Shown: piece by piece, positions 15,479 to 22,456 of the stretch
Layout: the number at the start of each line of letters is the position of its first letter
How positions within the stretch are numbered: the stretch's first letter is position 1
From: Rhodospirillaceae bacterium
GTDB taxonomy: Bacteria; Pseudomonadota; Alphaproteobacteria; CADEGL01
NCBI GenBank assembly: GCA_018699755.1
Contig: JABIRQ010000331.1
Coordinates: 1 to 28,456 of the forward strand
DNA: 28,456 nt
Direction of reading: 5' to 3'
Notes under the pieces: model-generated
What the model was told of the DNA's origin: nothing
The model's database searches: none
Seen by the model: only the letters and a program-made list of their open reading frames with translations
Made by a program: the position numbers and the translations under genes

Positions 15479-15895
15479 ATGGATCTCAAGGGATCGAAGA
15501 CTGAGGACAATCTGAAAGAGGCTTTCGCCGGCGAGTCCCAGGCGAACCGCCGCTATCTCTATTTCGCGCAGAAGGCCGATGTCGAAGGCTTCAACGACGT
15601 CTCCGCCGTCTTCCGCTCGACCGCCGAGGGCGAGACCGGGCATGCGCACGGCCATCTCGAGTTTCTCGAAGAGGTCGGCGACCCCGCGACGGGCGAGCCG
15701 ATCGGCGACACCTCCTTGAACCTGAAATCCGCGATCGCGGGCGAGACCCACGAATACACCGACATGTATCCGGGCATGGCCCGCACGGCCCGCGAAGAGG
15801 GTTTCGACGAAATCGCCGACTGGTTCGAGACCCTGGCCAAGGCCGAGAAATCCCATGCCGGCCGCTTCCAGAAGGCGCTCGACGACATCGGCTAA
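15479..15895 (+). CDS. Rubrerythrin-like diiron protein without rubredoxin domain
   Basis: Ferritin-like four-helix protein, probably a cytoplasmic peroxide reductase. The 138-residue product opens with SKTEDNLKEAFAGESQANRR, the rubrerythrin signature. Candidate diiron ligands are Glu19, Glu52 and His55 (EGETGHAHGH), Glu89 and Glu92 (GETHEY), and Glu123 and His126 (KAEKSHAGRF). There is no cysteine, so the C-terminal rubredoxin domain of classical rubrerythrin is missing and electrons must come from another protein. ATG 15479 follows a GGGAGAGG ribosome site; the open frame upstream to 15362 covers the promoter and is not coding. Gene context (irr upstream, Fe-S oxidoreductase and DUF3501 downstream) suggests an iron-responsive peroxide defence unit. 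Membrane ferritin-like relatives (MbfA) are Irr targets in rhizobia, but no membrane domain is present here. Confidence 0.9.
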   Translation: MDLKGSKTEDNLKEAFAGESQANRRYLYFAQKADVEGFNDVSAVFRSTAEGETGHAHGHLEFLEEVGDPATGEPIGDTSLNLKSAIAGETHEYTDMYPGMARTAREEGFDEIADWFETLAKAEKSHAGRFQKALDDIG

Positions 15896-15932
15896 TCCTA
15901 CCGCGCGCCCGCGCGGCGCGCGGGCGATCGGG

Positions 15933-15955
15933 CGGGGGCTTCGGCCCCCGTTCGT
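15933..15955 (+). terminator. Hairpin with UUCG loop after the rubrerythrin gene
   Basis: CGGGGGC (15933-15939) pairs perfectly with GCCCCCG (15944-15950) around a TTCG tetraloop, followed by TTCGTT. A second GC-only dyad lies just upstream at about 15901-15925. The T run is broken, so it may be leaky or serve as a 3' stabiliser giving more rubrerythrin than downstream product. Confidence 0.55.
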
Positions 15956-16032
15956 TCACCCGGACCATCCCTCCCCGGGACCGCGGGACGGCGGCCCGCC
16001 GGGGCCAGCGCAGCCAGGCGGAGAGATCCGAC

Positions 16033-17382
16033 ATGCGAGAAGGCAGCCTCGACGCGCCGACGCGTCACCCGATTCCCTGGAACGAACCGGACTTCTACGA
16101 CGAGGCGAAGCTGGACGAAGAGCTGCGCCGGGTCTTCGATATCTGCCATACCTGTCGGCGCTGCCTGCGCCTCTGCGATTCCTTCCCCCGACTTTTCGAC
16201 CTGATCGACGATTCGGAATCGGGCGAACTCGACACCGTCGACAGCGCCGGCTTCAAGCCCGTCGTCGATGCCTGCACCTTGTGCGACATGTGCTTCATGG
16301 TGAGCTGCCCCTATGTGCCGCCCCATGAATGGAATCTCGACTTCCCCCATCTGATGCTGCGTTACCGGGCGGTCGAAAAGCGCAAGGGCGAAGGCACGGG
16401 ATTCGTCGAGCGCCAGATCACCGAGACCGACCGCAACGGCCGCCTGGCCTGCCATTTCTCCGGCCTCGCCAACTGGGCGAGCGACCGCGAGAACGGCCTG
16501 GCGCGCGGCGCGATGGAGACGGTCGCGGGCATCGACCGCGACGCCGACCTGCCGAAATACGCTGCCAAGCCCTTCGCCAAGCAGGCCGCGGAAAGCGCGC
16601 CTCCGGTCAACGGGGATGCCCCGGCCCATGGCCGCAAGGCGGTGCTCTACGCGACCTGTTTCGCGAACTACAACACGCCCTCGATCGGCCACGCGACGCG
16701 CGCGGTGCTCGCCCGCAACGGGGTCGAGACCGAGGTCGTCTATCCCCAATGCTGCGGCATGCCCCAGCTCGAAGAGGGCGATATCGCCCGGGTGGCCGAG
16801 GGCGCGAAGAAGGTCGCGGCCGAACTCGGCGGCTGGATCGACAAGGGCTACGACGTGGTCGCCCTGGTGCCGTCCTGCGCCCTGATGCTCAAGTTCGAAT
16901 GGCCGCTGATCCTGCCCGAGGACGAAGCGGTGGCCAAGCTGGCGCGCGCAACCTACGACGCCAGCGAATATGTCGTCGACATCGCGGGCAAGGAGGGCCT
17001 GGCCGAGGGGCTGAGCCCCCTCGACGGCGGCGTGGTCCTCCATATCGCCTGCCATGCGCGGGCCCAGAATATAGGCCGCAAGGCGGCCGAGATGATGAAG
17101 CTGGTGCCCGAGACCGAGGTTCAGATGATCGAGCGCTGCTCGGGCCATGGCGGGGCCTGGGGCGTGCGCAAGGGCAATTTCGAGACCGCGCTCAAGATCG
17201 GCAAGCCGGTCGCGCGCCAGGCGTTGAAGGCCGATCAGCCCCATGTCGCCTCGGAATGCCCCCTGGCCGGAGCCCATATTCTCCAGGGCATGGAGCGCCT
17301 GGCGCAGGAAGGCGATCCCAAGCCGCCCCGCACCTCGCAGCATCCGATCGAACTGTTTGCCTGGGCCTACGGCATCGAGTGA
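16033..17382 (+). CDS. CCG-domain Fe-S oxidoreductase (GlpC/HdrD-like)
   Basis: Probable electron-transfer protein. The 449-residue product has two N-terminal ferredoxin-like cysteine clusters: Cys38, 41, 44 and 48 in CHTCRRCLRLC, and Cys81, 84, 87 and 92 in CTLCDMCFMVSCP. The second has four residues before the last Cys instead of the usual three. The C-terminal half carries two CCG-type domains as in GlpC and heterodisulfide reductase: the first with ATCFANYNTPS and Cys240-Cys241 in YPQCCGMP, the second with IACHARAQNIGRK and Cys369 in ERCSGHGGAWG, where the second Cys of the usual pair is replaced by Ser. No membrane segment is seen. It lies between the rubrerythrin and DUF3501 genes, so it is a reasonable candidate to feed electrons to the rubrerythrin; this is inference. 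Not glycerol-3-phosphate dehydrogenase GlpC itself, as glpAB are absent. Confidence 0.85.
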   Translation: MREGSLDAPTRHPIPWNEPDFYDEAKLDEELRRVFDICHTCRRCLRLCDSFPRLFDLIDDSESGELDTVDSAGFKPVVDACTLCDMCFMVSCPYVPPHEWNLDFPHLMLRYRAVEKRKGEGTGFVERQITETDRNGRLACHFSGLANWASDRENGLARGAMETVAGIDRDADLPKYAAKPFAKQAAESAPPVNGDAPAHGRKAVLYATCFANYNTPSIGHATRAVLARNGVETEVVYPQCCGMPQLEEGDIARVAEGAKKVAAELGGWIDKGYDVVALVPSCALMLKFEWPLILPEDEAVAKLARATYDASEYVVDIAGKEGLAEGLSPLDGGVVLHIACHARAQNIGRKAAEMMKLVPETEVQMIERCSGHGGAWGVRKGNFETALKIGKPVARQALKADQPHVASECPLAGAHILQGMERLAQEGDPKPPRTSQHPIELFAWAYGIE

Positions 17383-17433
17383 GAATTCCGGGGGCGAACA
17401 GGGGCCGGGGGCGAAAACGGAAAGGAACGGACT

Positions 17434-18024
17434 TTGAGCGCCAAGCGTGAAATTACCCGAGACGACCTCATGCCGGTCGAGGACTATGCCGCCATGCGCA
17501 AGGAACGCCGCAAGGCGGTCACCGAACTCAAGCGCCACCGCCGGGTGTCGGTCGGACCCTGGGCGACCTTCTACTTCGAGAGCTACGACACGATGTGGCA
17601 TCAGATCCAGGAGATGCTCTATATCGAGAAAGGCGGCGAGGCGCAGATCGAGGACGAGCTGCGTGCCTACAATCCCCTGGTCCCCAAGGGCAACGAACTG
17701 GTTGCCACGGTCATGTTCGAGATCGACGACAAGGTCCAGCGTCAACGGGTTCTCGGCGCCCTGGGCGGCGTCGAGGAGACGATGTTCGTCGAGGTCGCCG
17801 GCGAGCGGGTCGAATCATCGCCCGAGGAAGACGTCGACCGCACCACCGCCGACGGCAAGGCCTCTTCGGTGCAGTTCGTCCATTTCCGCTTCACCGACGC
17901 CCAGGCCGAGGCCTTCCGCAAGCCCGGCGCGCGCGTGGTGGTGGGGATCGAGCATCCCGGCTACGGCCATATGGCGGTGCTGCCCGAAGCGACCCGCGAA
18001 GCCCTGGCGGCCGATCTCGCCTGA
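17434..18024 (+). CDS. DUF3501 family protein
   Basis: Function unknown. The 196-residue product looks like the DUF3501 family, recognised from ITRDDLMPVEDYAAMRKERR near the N-terminus, VGPWATFYFESYDTMWHQIQ around residues 44-63, and AYNPLVPKGNELVATVMFEI around 82-101. The C-terminal half contains VQFVHFRFTDAQAEAFR and VVVGIEHPGYGHMAVL. There is no signal peptide, membrane helix or cysteine cluster. TTG 17434 is chosen because the family-like sequence begins there and a GGAACGG ribosome site lies just upstream; ATG 17470 would cut conserved residues. The gene sits 51 bases after the Fe-S oxidoreductase on the same strand, and I recall the same pairing, often with a rubrerythrin, in other proteobacteria. 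A shared redox or metal-related role is likely but unproven. Confidence 0.85.
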   Translation: MSAKREITRDDLMPVEDYAAMRKERRKAVTELKRHRRVSVGPWATFYFESYDTMWHQIQEMLYIEKGGEAQIEDELRAYNPLVPKGNELVATVMFEIDDKVQRQRVLGALGGVEETMFVEVAGERVESSPEEDVDRTTADGKASSVQFVHFRFTDAQAEAFRKPGARVVVGIEHPGYGHMAVLPEATREALAADLA

Positions 18025-18047
18025 CCGACCGCGCCCGAGGAGCCTAT

Positions 18048-18181
18048 AGCGGTTCCTGTTCAAATCGACTCGTCACCCCACGAAAATGGGGGTCCAGGCC
18101 CCTGAAAAACGACTGGTGAAAAACGACTGGATTCCCGATTTCGCGGGAATGACGGGTGGGTGTATTCGGATCGAAACCGCT
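18048..18181. repeat. Palindromic intergenic repeat element, MITE-like
   Basis: A 134-base element between DUF3501 and the SH3 gene. Its ends are inverted (AGCGGTT at 18048 and AACCGCT at 18175-18181). Inside are two hairpins: CACCCCACGAAAATGGGGGT-like at about 18074-18093, and TTCCCG-ATTTCG-CGGGAA at about 18132-18149, flanked by CGTCA and TGACG. Between them TGAAAAACGACTGG occurs twice in tandem (18103-18116 and 18117-18130). The TGGATTCCCG...CGGGAATGACG core resembles dispersed repeats found in many proteobacterial genomes. It could also act as a bidirectional terminator. Copy number cannot be judged from one window. Confidence 0.65.
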
Positions 18182-18195
18182 CTGGTTCCGCGGGC

Positions 18196-18699
18196 CTATT
18201 TGATGCGCTCGTCCGGATAGGCGCCCCAGAATTCATCGCGTTTCAGCCAGCCTTCGAAGCCGCTGATCTCGACCCGGCACCAGGCGCCGTCGCAGGAGTC
18301 GATGCGGCCGACGACGCCGGGTTCGGCCCGCGCGACGGCGGGCGAATCCTCCGTCGCTTCGCGACGCAGGGTGCGGACATCGCCCTGGATCATGATCGTG
18401 CGCCGGCCCGAGAGCATGCTCTTATGAGCCCAGCCCTCCGTGCCCTGCCAGTCGCGGATGCGCCGCCAGGTGTCGAACTCGGCGACGATCTCGACCGGCA
18501 TGCTGCGGCGCACGAAGACCCATTCGACGGGATAGCGCGGCCCCGGGCCTGTGCGCACATTAACCTCGTCGGCGCGCAGACTGGCGAAGCGCGGAAGCGG
18601 GAGGCCGGTCGGCTGCGTTTCGGTCTGGGCCGCCGCCGGGACGGCCAGCAGCAGCAACGCGAAAATGATCGAAACTTTCAGCGCCTCGCCTTTCGTCAA
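18196..18699 (-). CDS. Secreted bacterial SH3-domain protein
   Basis: Probable periplasmic protein with two SH3-like (SH3b) domains, a fold often involved in cell-wall or protein binding. After the signal peptide (KVSIIFALLLLAVPAAAQ), the first domain contains ADEVNVRTGPGPRYPVEWVF and GTEGWAHKSMLSGRR. The second contains DVRTLRREATEDSP, VVGRIDSCDGAWCRVE and FEGWLKRDEFWG. No ATG gives a sensible start: ATG 18783 lies upstream of the predicted transcription start and would bury the signal peptide. TTG 18699 gives 167 residues with a six-residue lead before the hydrophobic core. CTG 18681, seven bases after AAAGG, would start exactly at KVSIIF. It is divergent from the dehydrogenase at 18879. 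Specific ligand unknown. Confidence 0.8.
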   Translation of the reverse strand: MTKGEALKVSIIFALLLLAVPAAAQTETQPTGLPLPRFASLRADEVNVRTGPGPRYPVEWVFVRRSMPVEIVAEFDTWRRIRDWQGTEGWAHKSMLSGRRTIMIQGDVRTLRREATEDSPAVARAEPGVVGRIDSCDGAWCRVEISGFEGWLKRDEFWGAYPDERIK

Positions 18700-18762
18700 A
18701 TGAGCCCGGGCCGCGCCGCCATGGCGGTGGGGCCGCAAAGCATCGCCCCGGGAAGGGCGCGC

Positions 18763-18793
18763 ATTATAAGGTGCGCGGGCCAATTCGGGTCAA
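18763..18793 (-). promoter_or_regulatory. Promoter of the SH3-domain gene
   Basis: On the minus strand, TTGACC (18793-18788) and a perfect TATAAT (18768-18763) are separated by 19 bases. Transcription would begin near 18756, which excludes the ATG at 18783 as the start of the gene. The spacer is longer than optimal. Confidence 0.5.
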
Positions 18794-18878
18794 GCCGCGC
18801 GGCGCGGCGGCGGTTCCCTGGACAAGTCCGGACCCCGCTGGTAAGGCAGGCCGTCTCGAGTCTGCGGGAAGTTCCATT

Positions 18879-19865
18879 ATGCCCCAAGCCAAGCCTCTCG
18901 TCGTGGTTACGCGCAAGCTGCCCGAGGTCATCGAGATCCGGATGATGGAGCTGTTCGACACGCGCCTCAATCGGGACGACAAGCCGCTCTCCCAAGCCGA
19001 GTTGATCGAGGCGGCCCGCCAGGCGGACGTGCTGGTGCCCACGGTGACCGATCGGATCGACAAGGCGGTGCTGACCCAGGCTGGCCAGCGCCTGCGCCTG
19101 ATCGCCAATTTCGGCACCGGCGTCGACAATGTCGACCTGGCCGCCGCGCGCGAACGGGGCGTCACCGTCACCAACACCCCCGGCGTCCTGACCGAGGATA
19201 CGGCCGACATGACCATGGCCCTGATCCTGGCCAGTGCCCGCCGCCTGGCCGAGGGCGAGCGGGTGGTGCGCGGCGGCGAATGGCAGGGCTGGAGCCCGAC
19301 CTGGATGCTCGGCCACCGCATCTCCGGCAAGCGCCTGGGCATCATCGGCATGGGCCGCATCGGCACGGCCGTCGCGCGGCGCGCCCGCGGCTTCGGCCTT
19401 TCGGTGCATTACTTCAACCGGCGCCGGGTCCACGAGAGCCTGGAGCGCGAGTTGGAGGCGACCTATTGGGAAAGCCTGGACCAGATGCTCGCCCATGTGG
19501 ACATCGTCTCGGTCAACTGCCCCCATACCCCGGCGACCTATCACCTGCTCTCCGCCCGGCGCCTGAAGCTGCTCCAGCCGCAAGCCTATGTCGTCAACAC
19601 CTCGCGCGGCGAGGTGATTGACGAGGAGGCCCTGGCCGAGATGCTGATCGCGGGCGAGATCGCCGGCGTCGGTCTGGATGTCTTCGAGCGCGAGCCGGCG
19701 ATCAACCCCAAGCTGCTCGGCCTCGACAACGCCGTCCTGCTACCCCATATGGGCTCGGCCACGATCGAGGGCCGCGTCGATATGGGCGAGAAGGTCATCA
19801 TCAACATCAAGACCTTCGTCGACGGCCACACTCCGCCGGACCGCGTCATCGAAGCGATGTTCTGA
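18879..19865 (+). CDS. D-isomer-specific 2-hydroxyacid dehydrogenase (glyoxylate/hydroxypyruvate reductase-like)
   Basis: NAD(P)-dependent reductase of 2-oxo acids, most like D-glycerate dehydrogenase/glyoxylate reductase (GyaR/GRHPR group). From ATG 18879 it is 328 residues, the normal length. The substrate-binding loop ANFGTGVDNVD is at about 76-86. The Rossmann motif is GIIGMGRIGTAVARRARGFG (about 154-173), followed by HYFNRRR, whose basic residues after the second strand are compatible with NADP preference. Catalytic residues are Arg243 (NTSRGEVID), Glu272 (DVFEREP) and His290 (LLPHMGSAT). An upstream in-frame start at 18771 adds an uncharacteristic leader. It stands alone between the divergent SH3 gene and the convergent moeB-like gene. 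The exact substrate is not fixed by sequence. Confidence 0.9.
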   Translation: MPQAKPLVVVTRKLPEVIEIRMMELFDTRLNRDDKPLSQAELIEAARQADVLVPTVTDRIDKAVLTQAGQRLRLIANFGTGVDNVDLAAARERGVTVTNTPGVLTEDTADMTMALILASARRLAEGERVVRGGEWQGWSPTWMLGHRISGKRLGIIGMGRIGTAVARRARGFGLSVHYFNRRRVHESLERELEATYWESLDQMLAHVDIVSVNCPHTPATYHLLSARRLKLLQPQAYVVNTSRGEVIDEEALAEMLIAGEIAGVGLDVFEREPAINPKLLGLDNAVLLPHMGSATIEGRVDMGEKVIINIKTFVDGHTPPDRVIEAMF

Positions 19866-19894
19866 GGGTCGGGCGGTCGGCCCGACCGAGCGGC

Positions 19895-20692
19895 CTAGGC
19901 GCCCGGCACGTCGCCGCAGAGCGGGCAGTCGCGGCGGCGGTGGACCCGGATGGGGCGCAGTTCGGGGGTCAGGGCGTCGTAGAGCAGCAGGCGGCCCGAT
20001 AGGCTCTCGCCCAGGCCCAGCAGTTCCTTCGCCGCCTCGACCGCCATCAGGGAGCCCATGACCCCGGCCGCCGGACCCAGGATGCCAACCTCCTCGCAGC
20101 GTGGCAGCAGGTCGTCGGGCAGTTCCTTGGGATGGATGCAGCGATAGCAGGGATTGTCGCCCGGCTCGAAGGACCGGTGGGTCGTGATCTGGCCCTCGAA
20201 GCGGACCACGGCCGCGCTGATCAGGGGCACCTTGGCCCGGTGGCAGGCGTCGTTCATGACATAGCGCGCTGTCGGGTTGTCCGTGCCGTCGGCCACCAGG
20301 TCGTAGCGCGCGACCAAGCCCTCGGCGGTGTCGGCCGTCACCCGTTCGTCATGGCGCTCGACCGTGACATGGGGGTTGAGCCGCCGGATCGCTGCGGCCG
20401 CGCTCGCGGTCTTGGCCTGTCCGATACCCGCGGTCGTGTGGACGATCTGGCGCTGGAGGTTGGTCATGTCGACCCGGTCGTCGTCGGCGACCCCGATCGT
20501 GCCGATCCCCATCGCCGCGAGATAGAGCATCAGGGGCGAGCCCAGGCCCCCCGCGCCCACGACCAGAACCCGCGCGGCCAGCAGCTTGGCCTGCCCCTCC
20601 TCGTCGATCTCGTCCAGGATGACGGTGCGGGCGTGGCGGAGGAGCTGGTCGTTGTCGAGTTCGGCCGGGTCGAGCTGGGCGGCGCCGGTCAT
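19895..20692 (-). CDS. moeB: MoeB/ThiF/HesA-family E1-like adenylyltransferase
   Basis: Activates the C-terminal glycine of a ubiquitin-like sulfur carrier (MoaD or ThiS type) with ATP. The 265-residue product has the nucleotide-binding loop VLVVGAGGLGSPL at about residues 42-54, DDDRVDMTNLQRQIVHT, the ATP-contacting region with LVADGTDNPTARYVMNDAC, and the structural zinc pairs CYRC and CPLC. It is the short form without a C-terminal rhodanese domain. The start overlaps the dut stop as ATGA, so translation is probably coupled. The converging dehydrogenase gene ends 29 bases away. MoeB (molybdopterin) is most likely, but ThiF or HesA roles cannot be separated by sequence alone, as no carrier-protein gene lies nearby. 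Confidence 0.85.
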   Translation of the reverse strand: MTGAAQLDPAELDNDQLLRHARTVILDEIDEEGQAKLLAARVLVVGAGGLGSPLMLYLAAMGIGTIGVADDDRVDMTNLQRQIVHTTAGIGQAKTASAAAAIRRLNPHVTVERHDERVTADTAEGLVARYDLVADGTDNPTARYVMNDACHRAKVPLISAAVVRFEGQITTHRSFEPGDNPCYRCIHPKELPDDLLPRCEEVGILGPAAGVMGSLMAVEAAKELLGLGESLSGRLLLYDALTPELRPIRVHRRRDCPLCGDVPGA

Positions 20693-21168
20693 TTTGCGCC
20701 GTCCCGTTCGACCATGGAGCCGGTTCCGGTCGATCCGAACCCGCCCCCGCCCCGCGTGCTGTCAGGCAGATCGGCGCGCTCGTCCCAGGCGATCCGCGCG
20801 ACCGGGGCGACGACGAGCTGGGCGATTCGCATGCCGCGTTCCACCGCGAAAGACTCGGCCCCGAGATTGACCAGCAGGACCGCGATCTCGCCCCGATAGT
20901 CGGCGTCGATGGTGCCCGGGCTGTTCAGCACGGTGATGCCGTGGCGCGCCGCCAGGCCCGAGCGGGGCCGGATCTGGGCCTCGAAGCCGGTCGGCAGGGC
21001 GATGCTGAGCCCAGTGGGGATCGGGTGCCGTCCGCCGGGCGCGATCTCGAGGGTTTCGGCGACGGCGGCGTGGAGATCCAGGCCCGCGCTGTCCGGGGTG
21101 GCGTAGGCGGGCAGCGGCAGATCCGCGCCATGGGGCAGGCGGCGGAGGGCGACACCGATTTCCGTCAT
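20689..21168 (-). CDS. dut: Deoxyuridine 5'-triphosphate nucleotidohydrolase
   Basis: Hydrolyses dUTP to dUMP and pyrophosphate, keeping uracil out of DNA and supplying thymidylate synthesis. All five trimeric dUTPase motifs are visible in order in the 159 residues: DSAGLDLHA (1), RPRSGLAARHGI (2), NSPGTIDADYRGEIAV with catalytic Asp (3), GMRIAQLVV (4) and the C-terminal STRGGGGFGSTG (5), which closes over the active site. Both ends overlap neighbours by ATGA, upstream with coaBC and downstream with the moeB-like gene. The coaBC-dut linkage is widely conserved. Confidence 0.97.
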   Translation of the reverse strand: MTEIGVALRRLPHGADLPLPAYATPDSAGLDLHAAVAETLEIAPGGRHPIPTGLSIALPTGFEAQIRPRSGLAARHGITVLNSPGTIDADYRGEIAVLLVNLGAESFAVERGMRIAQLVVAPVARIAWDERADLPDSTRGGGGFGSTGTGSMVERDGAK

Positions 21169-22370
21169 GCCGTCCCGGCCAGGCGTTCCGCGATGCGCTG
21201 CACCAGCCGCTCGGCGACGGCGGTCTTGGTCATGCGCGGCCAGGCCTCTTCATCCTCGGCGGCAACCAGATGGACCGTGTTCTCTTCGCCGCCGAAGGTG
21301 CCCGTGCCCTGGGAAACGTCGTTGGCCAGAATCCAGTCGCAGCCCTTGCGCGCGCGCTTGGCGCGGGCGTGCTCGACGATCGATTCCGTCTCCGCGGCAA
21401 AGCCGATCACCAGGGCCGGGCGGCGGTTGCCGGGCTCCGACAGGCCGGCCAGGATGTCCGGATTCTCGACGAAAGCGATTTCGGGCGCGTCGCCGCCGTT
21501 TTTCTTCATCTTCTGGCCGGCTTCGGCGGCCGGGCGCCAGTCGCTGACGGCGGCGGCGCAGACCGCCACATCCACCGGCAGGGTGTCCCGGCAGGCGGCG
21601 AACATCTCCCGCGCGCTTTCGATCCGGCGCATGGCGACCCCCGGGGGGTCGGGTTCATGGGTTGGACCCGTGATCAGCACCGTCTCCGCCCCGGCGCGGG
21701 CCAGGGCGGCGGCGATGGCGTGACCCTGGCGGCCGGAGGAGCGGTTGGCGACGTAGCGCACGGGGTCGATCGCCTCGTGGGTCGGCCCGCTGGTGACCAG
21801 GGCGCGCCGTCCGGCCAGGGGTGCGGAGGCGGCGAAATGATCGAGCACGGCGGCCACGATGTCGTGCGGTTCGGCCATGCGGCCGGGGCCGTGCTCGCCG
21901 CAGGCCATGTCGCCCTCGACCGGGCCGACGAAGCCGACGCCGCGCGCGGCGAGGAGCTCCAGATTGGCTTGGGTGGCGGGATGCAGCCACATGCGGTGGT
22001 TCATGGCGGGCGCGGCCAGGACCGGCTTGTCGGCCGCCAGCAGGACCGTGCTGGCCAGATCGTCGGCCCGGCCCTGGGCCATGCGCGCCAGCAGGTCGGC
22101 GGTCGCCGGGGCGATCACGATCAGGTCGGCTTCGCGTGACAGGCGGATATGGCCCATCTCGCTCTCGTCGGTCAGCGAGAAAAGCTCGCCATAAACCTTG
22201 TCCTCGGTCAGGGCGGAGAGCGAGAGGGGGGTGACGAATTGCGACCCGGCGGCGGTCAGGACCGCGCGCACGGCCGCACCCCGCTCGCGCAGCCGGCGGA
22301 CCAGCTCGAGGCTCTTATAGGCGGCGATGCCGCCCGCGACGATCAGAAGAATGCGCTTGCCGTGAAGCAT
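21165..22370 (-). CDS. coaBC: Bifunctional phosphopantothenoylcysteine decarboxylase/phosphopantothenate-cysteine ligase
   Basis: Joins cysteine to 4'-phosphopantothenate and decarboxylates the product to 4'-phosphopantetheine, for coenzyme A. The N-terminal FMN-dependent CoaC half (about 1-180) has ILLIVAGGIAAYKS, catalytic His74 in SEMGHIRLS, Asn124 in PAMNHRMW and Cys157 in GDMACGEHGPGRM. The CoaB half (about 188-400) begins RRALVTSGPTHEAIDPVRY with NRSSGRQG, and contains AAVSDWRPA and KKNGG. The 401-residue length is normal. A strong GAGGAGGG ribosome site precedes the ATG at 22370. It starts 86 bases after the ubiB stop; I see no convincing promoter in that gap. Confidence 0.97.
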   Translation of the reverse strand: MLHGKRILLIVAGGIAAYKSLELVRRLRERGAAVRAVLTAAGSQFVTPLSLSALTEDKVYGELFSLTDESEMGHIRLSREADLIVIAPATADLLARMAQGRADDLASTVLLAADKPVLAAPAMNHRMWLHPATQANLELLAARGVGFVGPVEGDMACGEHGPGRMAEPHDIVAAVLDHFAASAPLAGRRALVTSGPTHEAIDPVRYVANRSSGRQGHAIAAALARAGAETVLITGPTHEPDPPGVAMRRIESAREMFAACRDTLPVDVAVCAAAVSDWRPAAEAGQKMKKNGGDAPEIAFVENPDILAGLSEPGNRRPALVIGFAAETESIVEHARAKRARKGCDWILANDVSQGTGTFGGEENTVHLVAAEDEEAWPRMTKTAVAERLVQRIAERLAGTA

Positions 22371-22456
22371 TGCGGGCCCTCCTCGGGCCGTTTCGCACCT
22401 GCGAATAACCTAATGCGGGCCGGAATGCCTGGCAACGCGCGCCTATCCCGGTCGTC

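Noticed and set aside
15901..15925. GC-only palindrome after the rubrerythrin gene as a separate regulatory site
   Set aside because: Alternating CG runs pair with themselves in many ways; the neighbouring UUCG hairpin explains the region better.
22371..22456. Promoter for coaBC (TTGCCA and TAGGTT, minus strand)
   Set aside because: The -10 matches only three of six positions; not enough to call.
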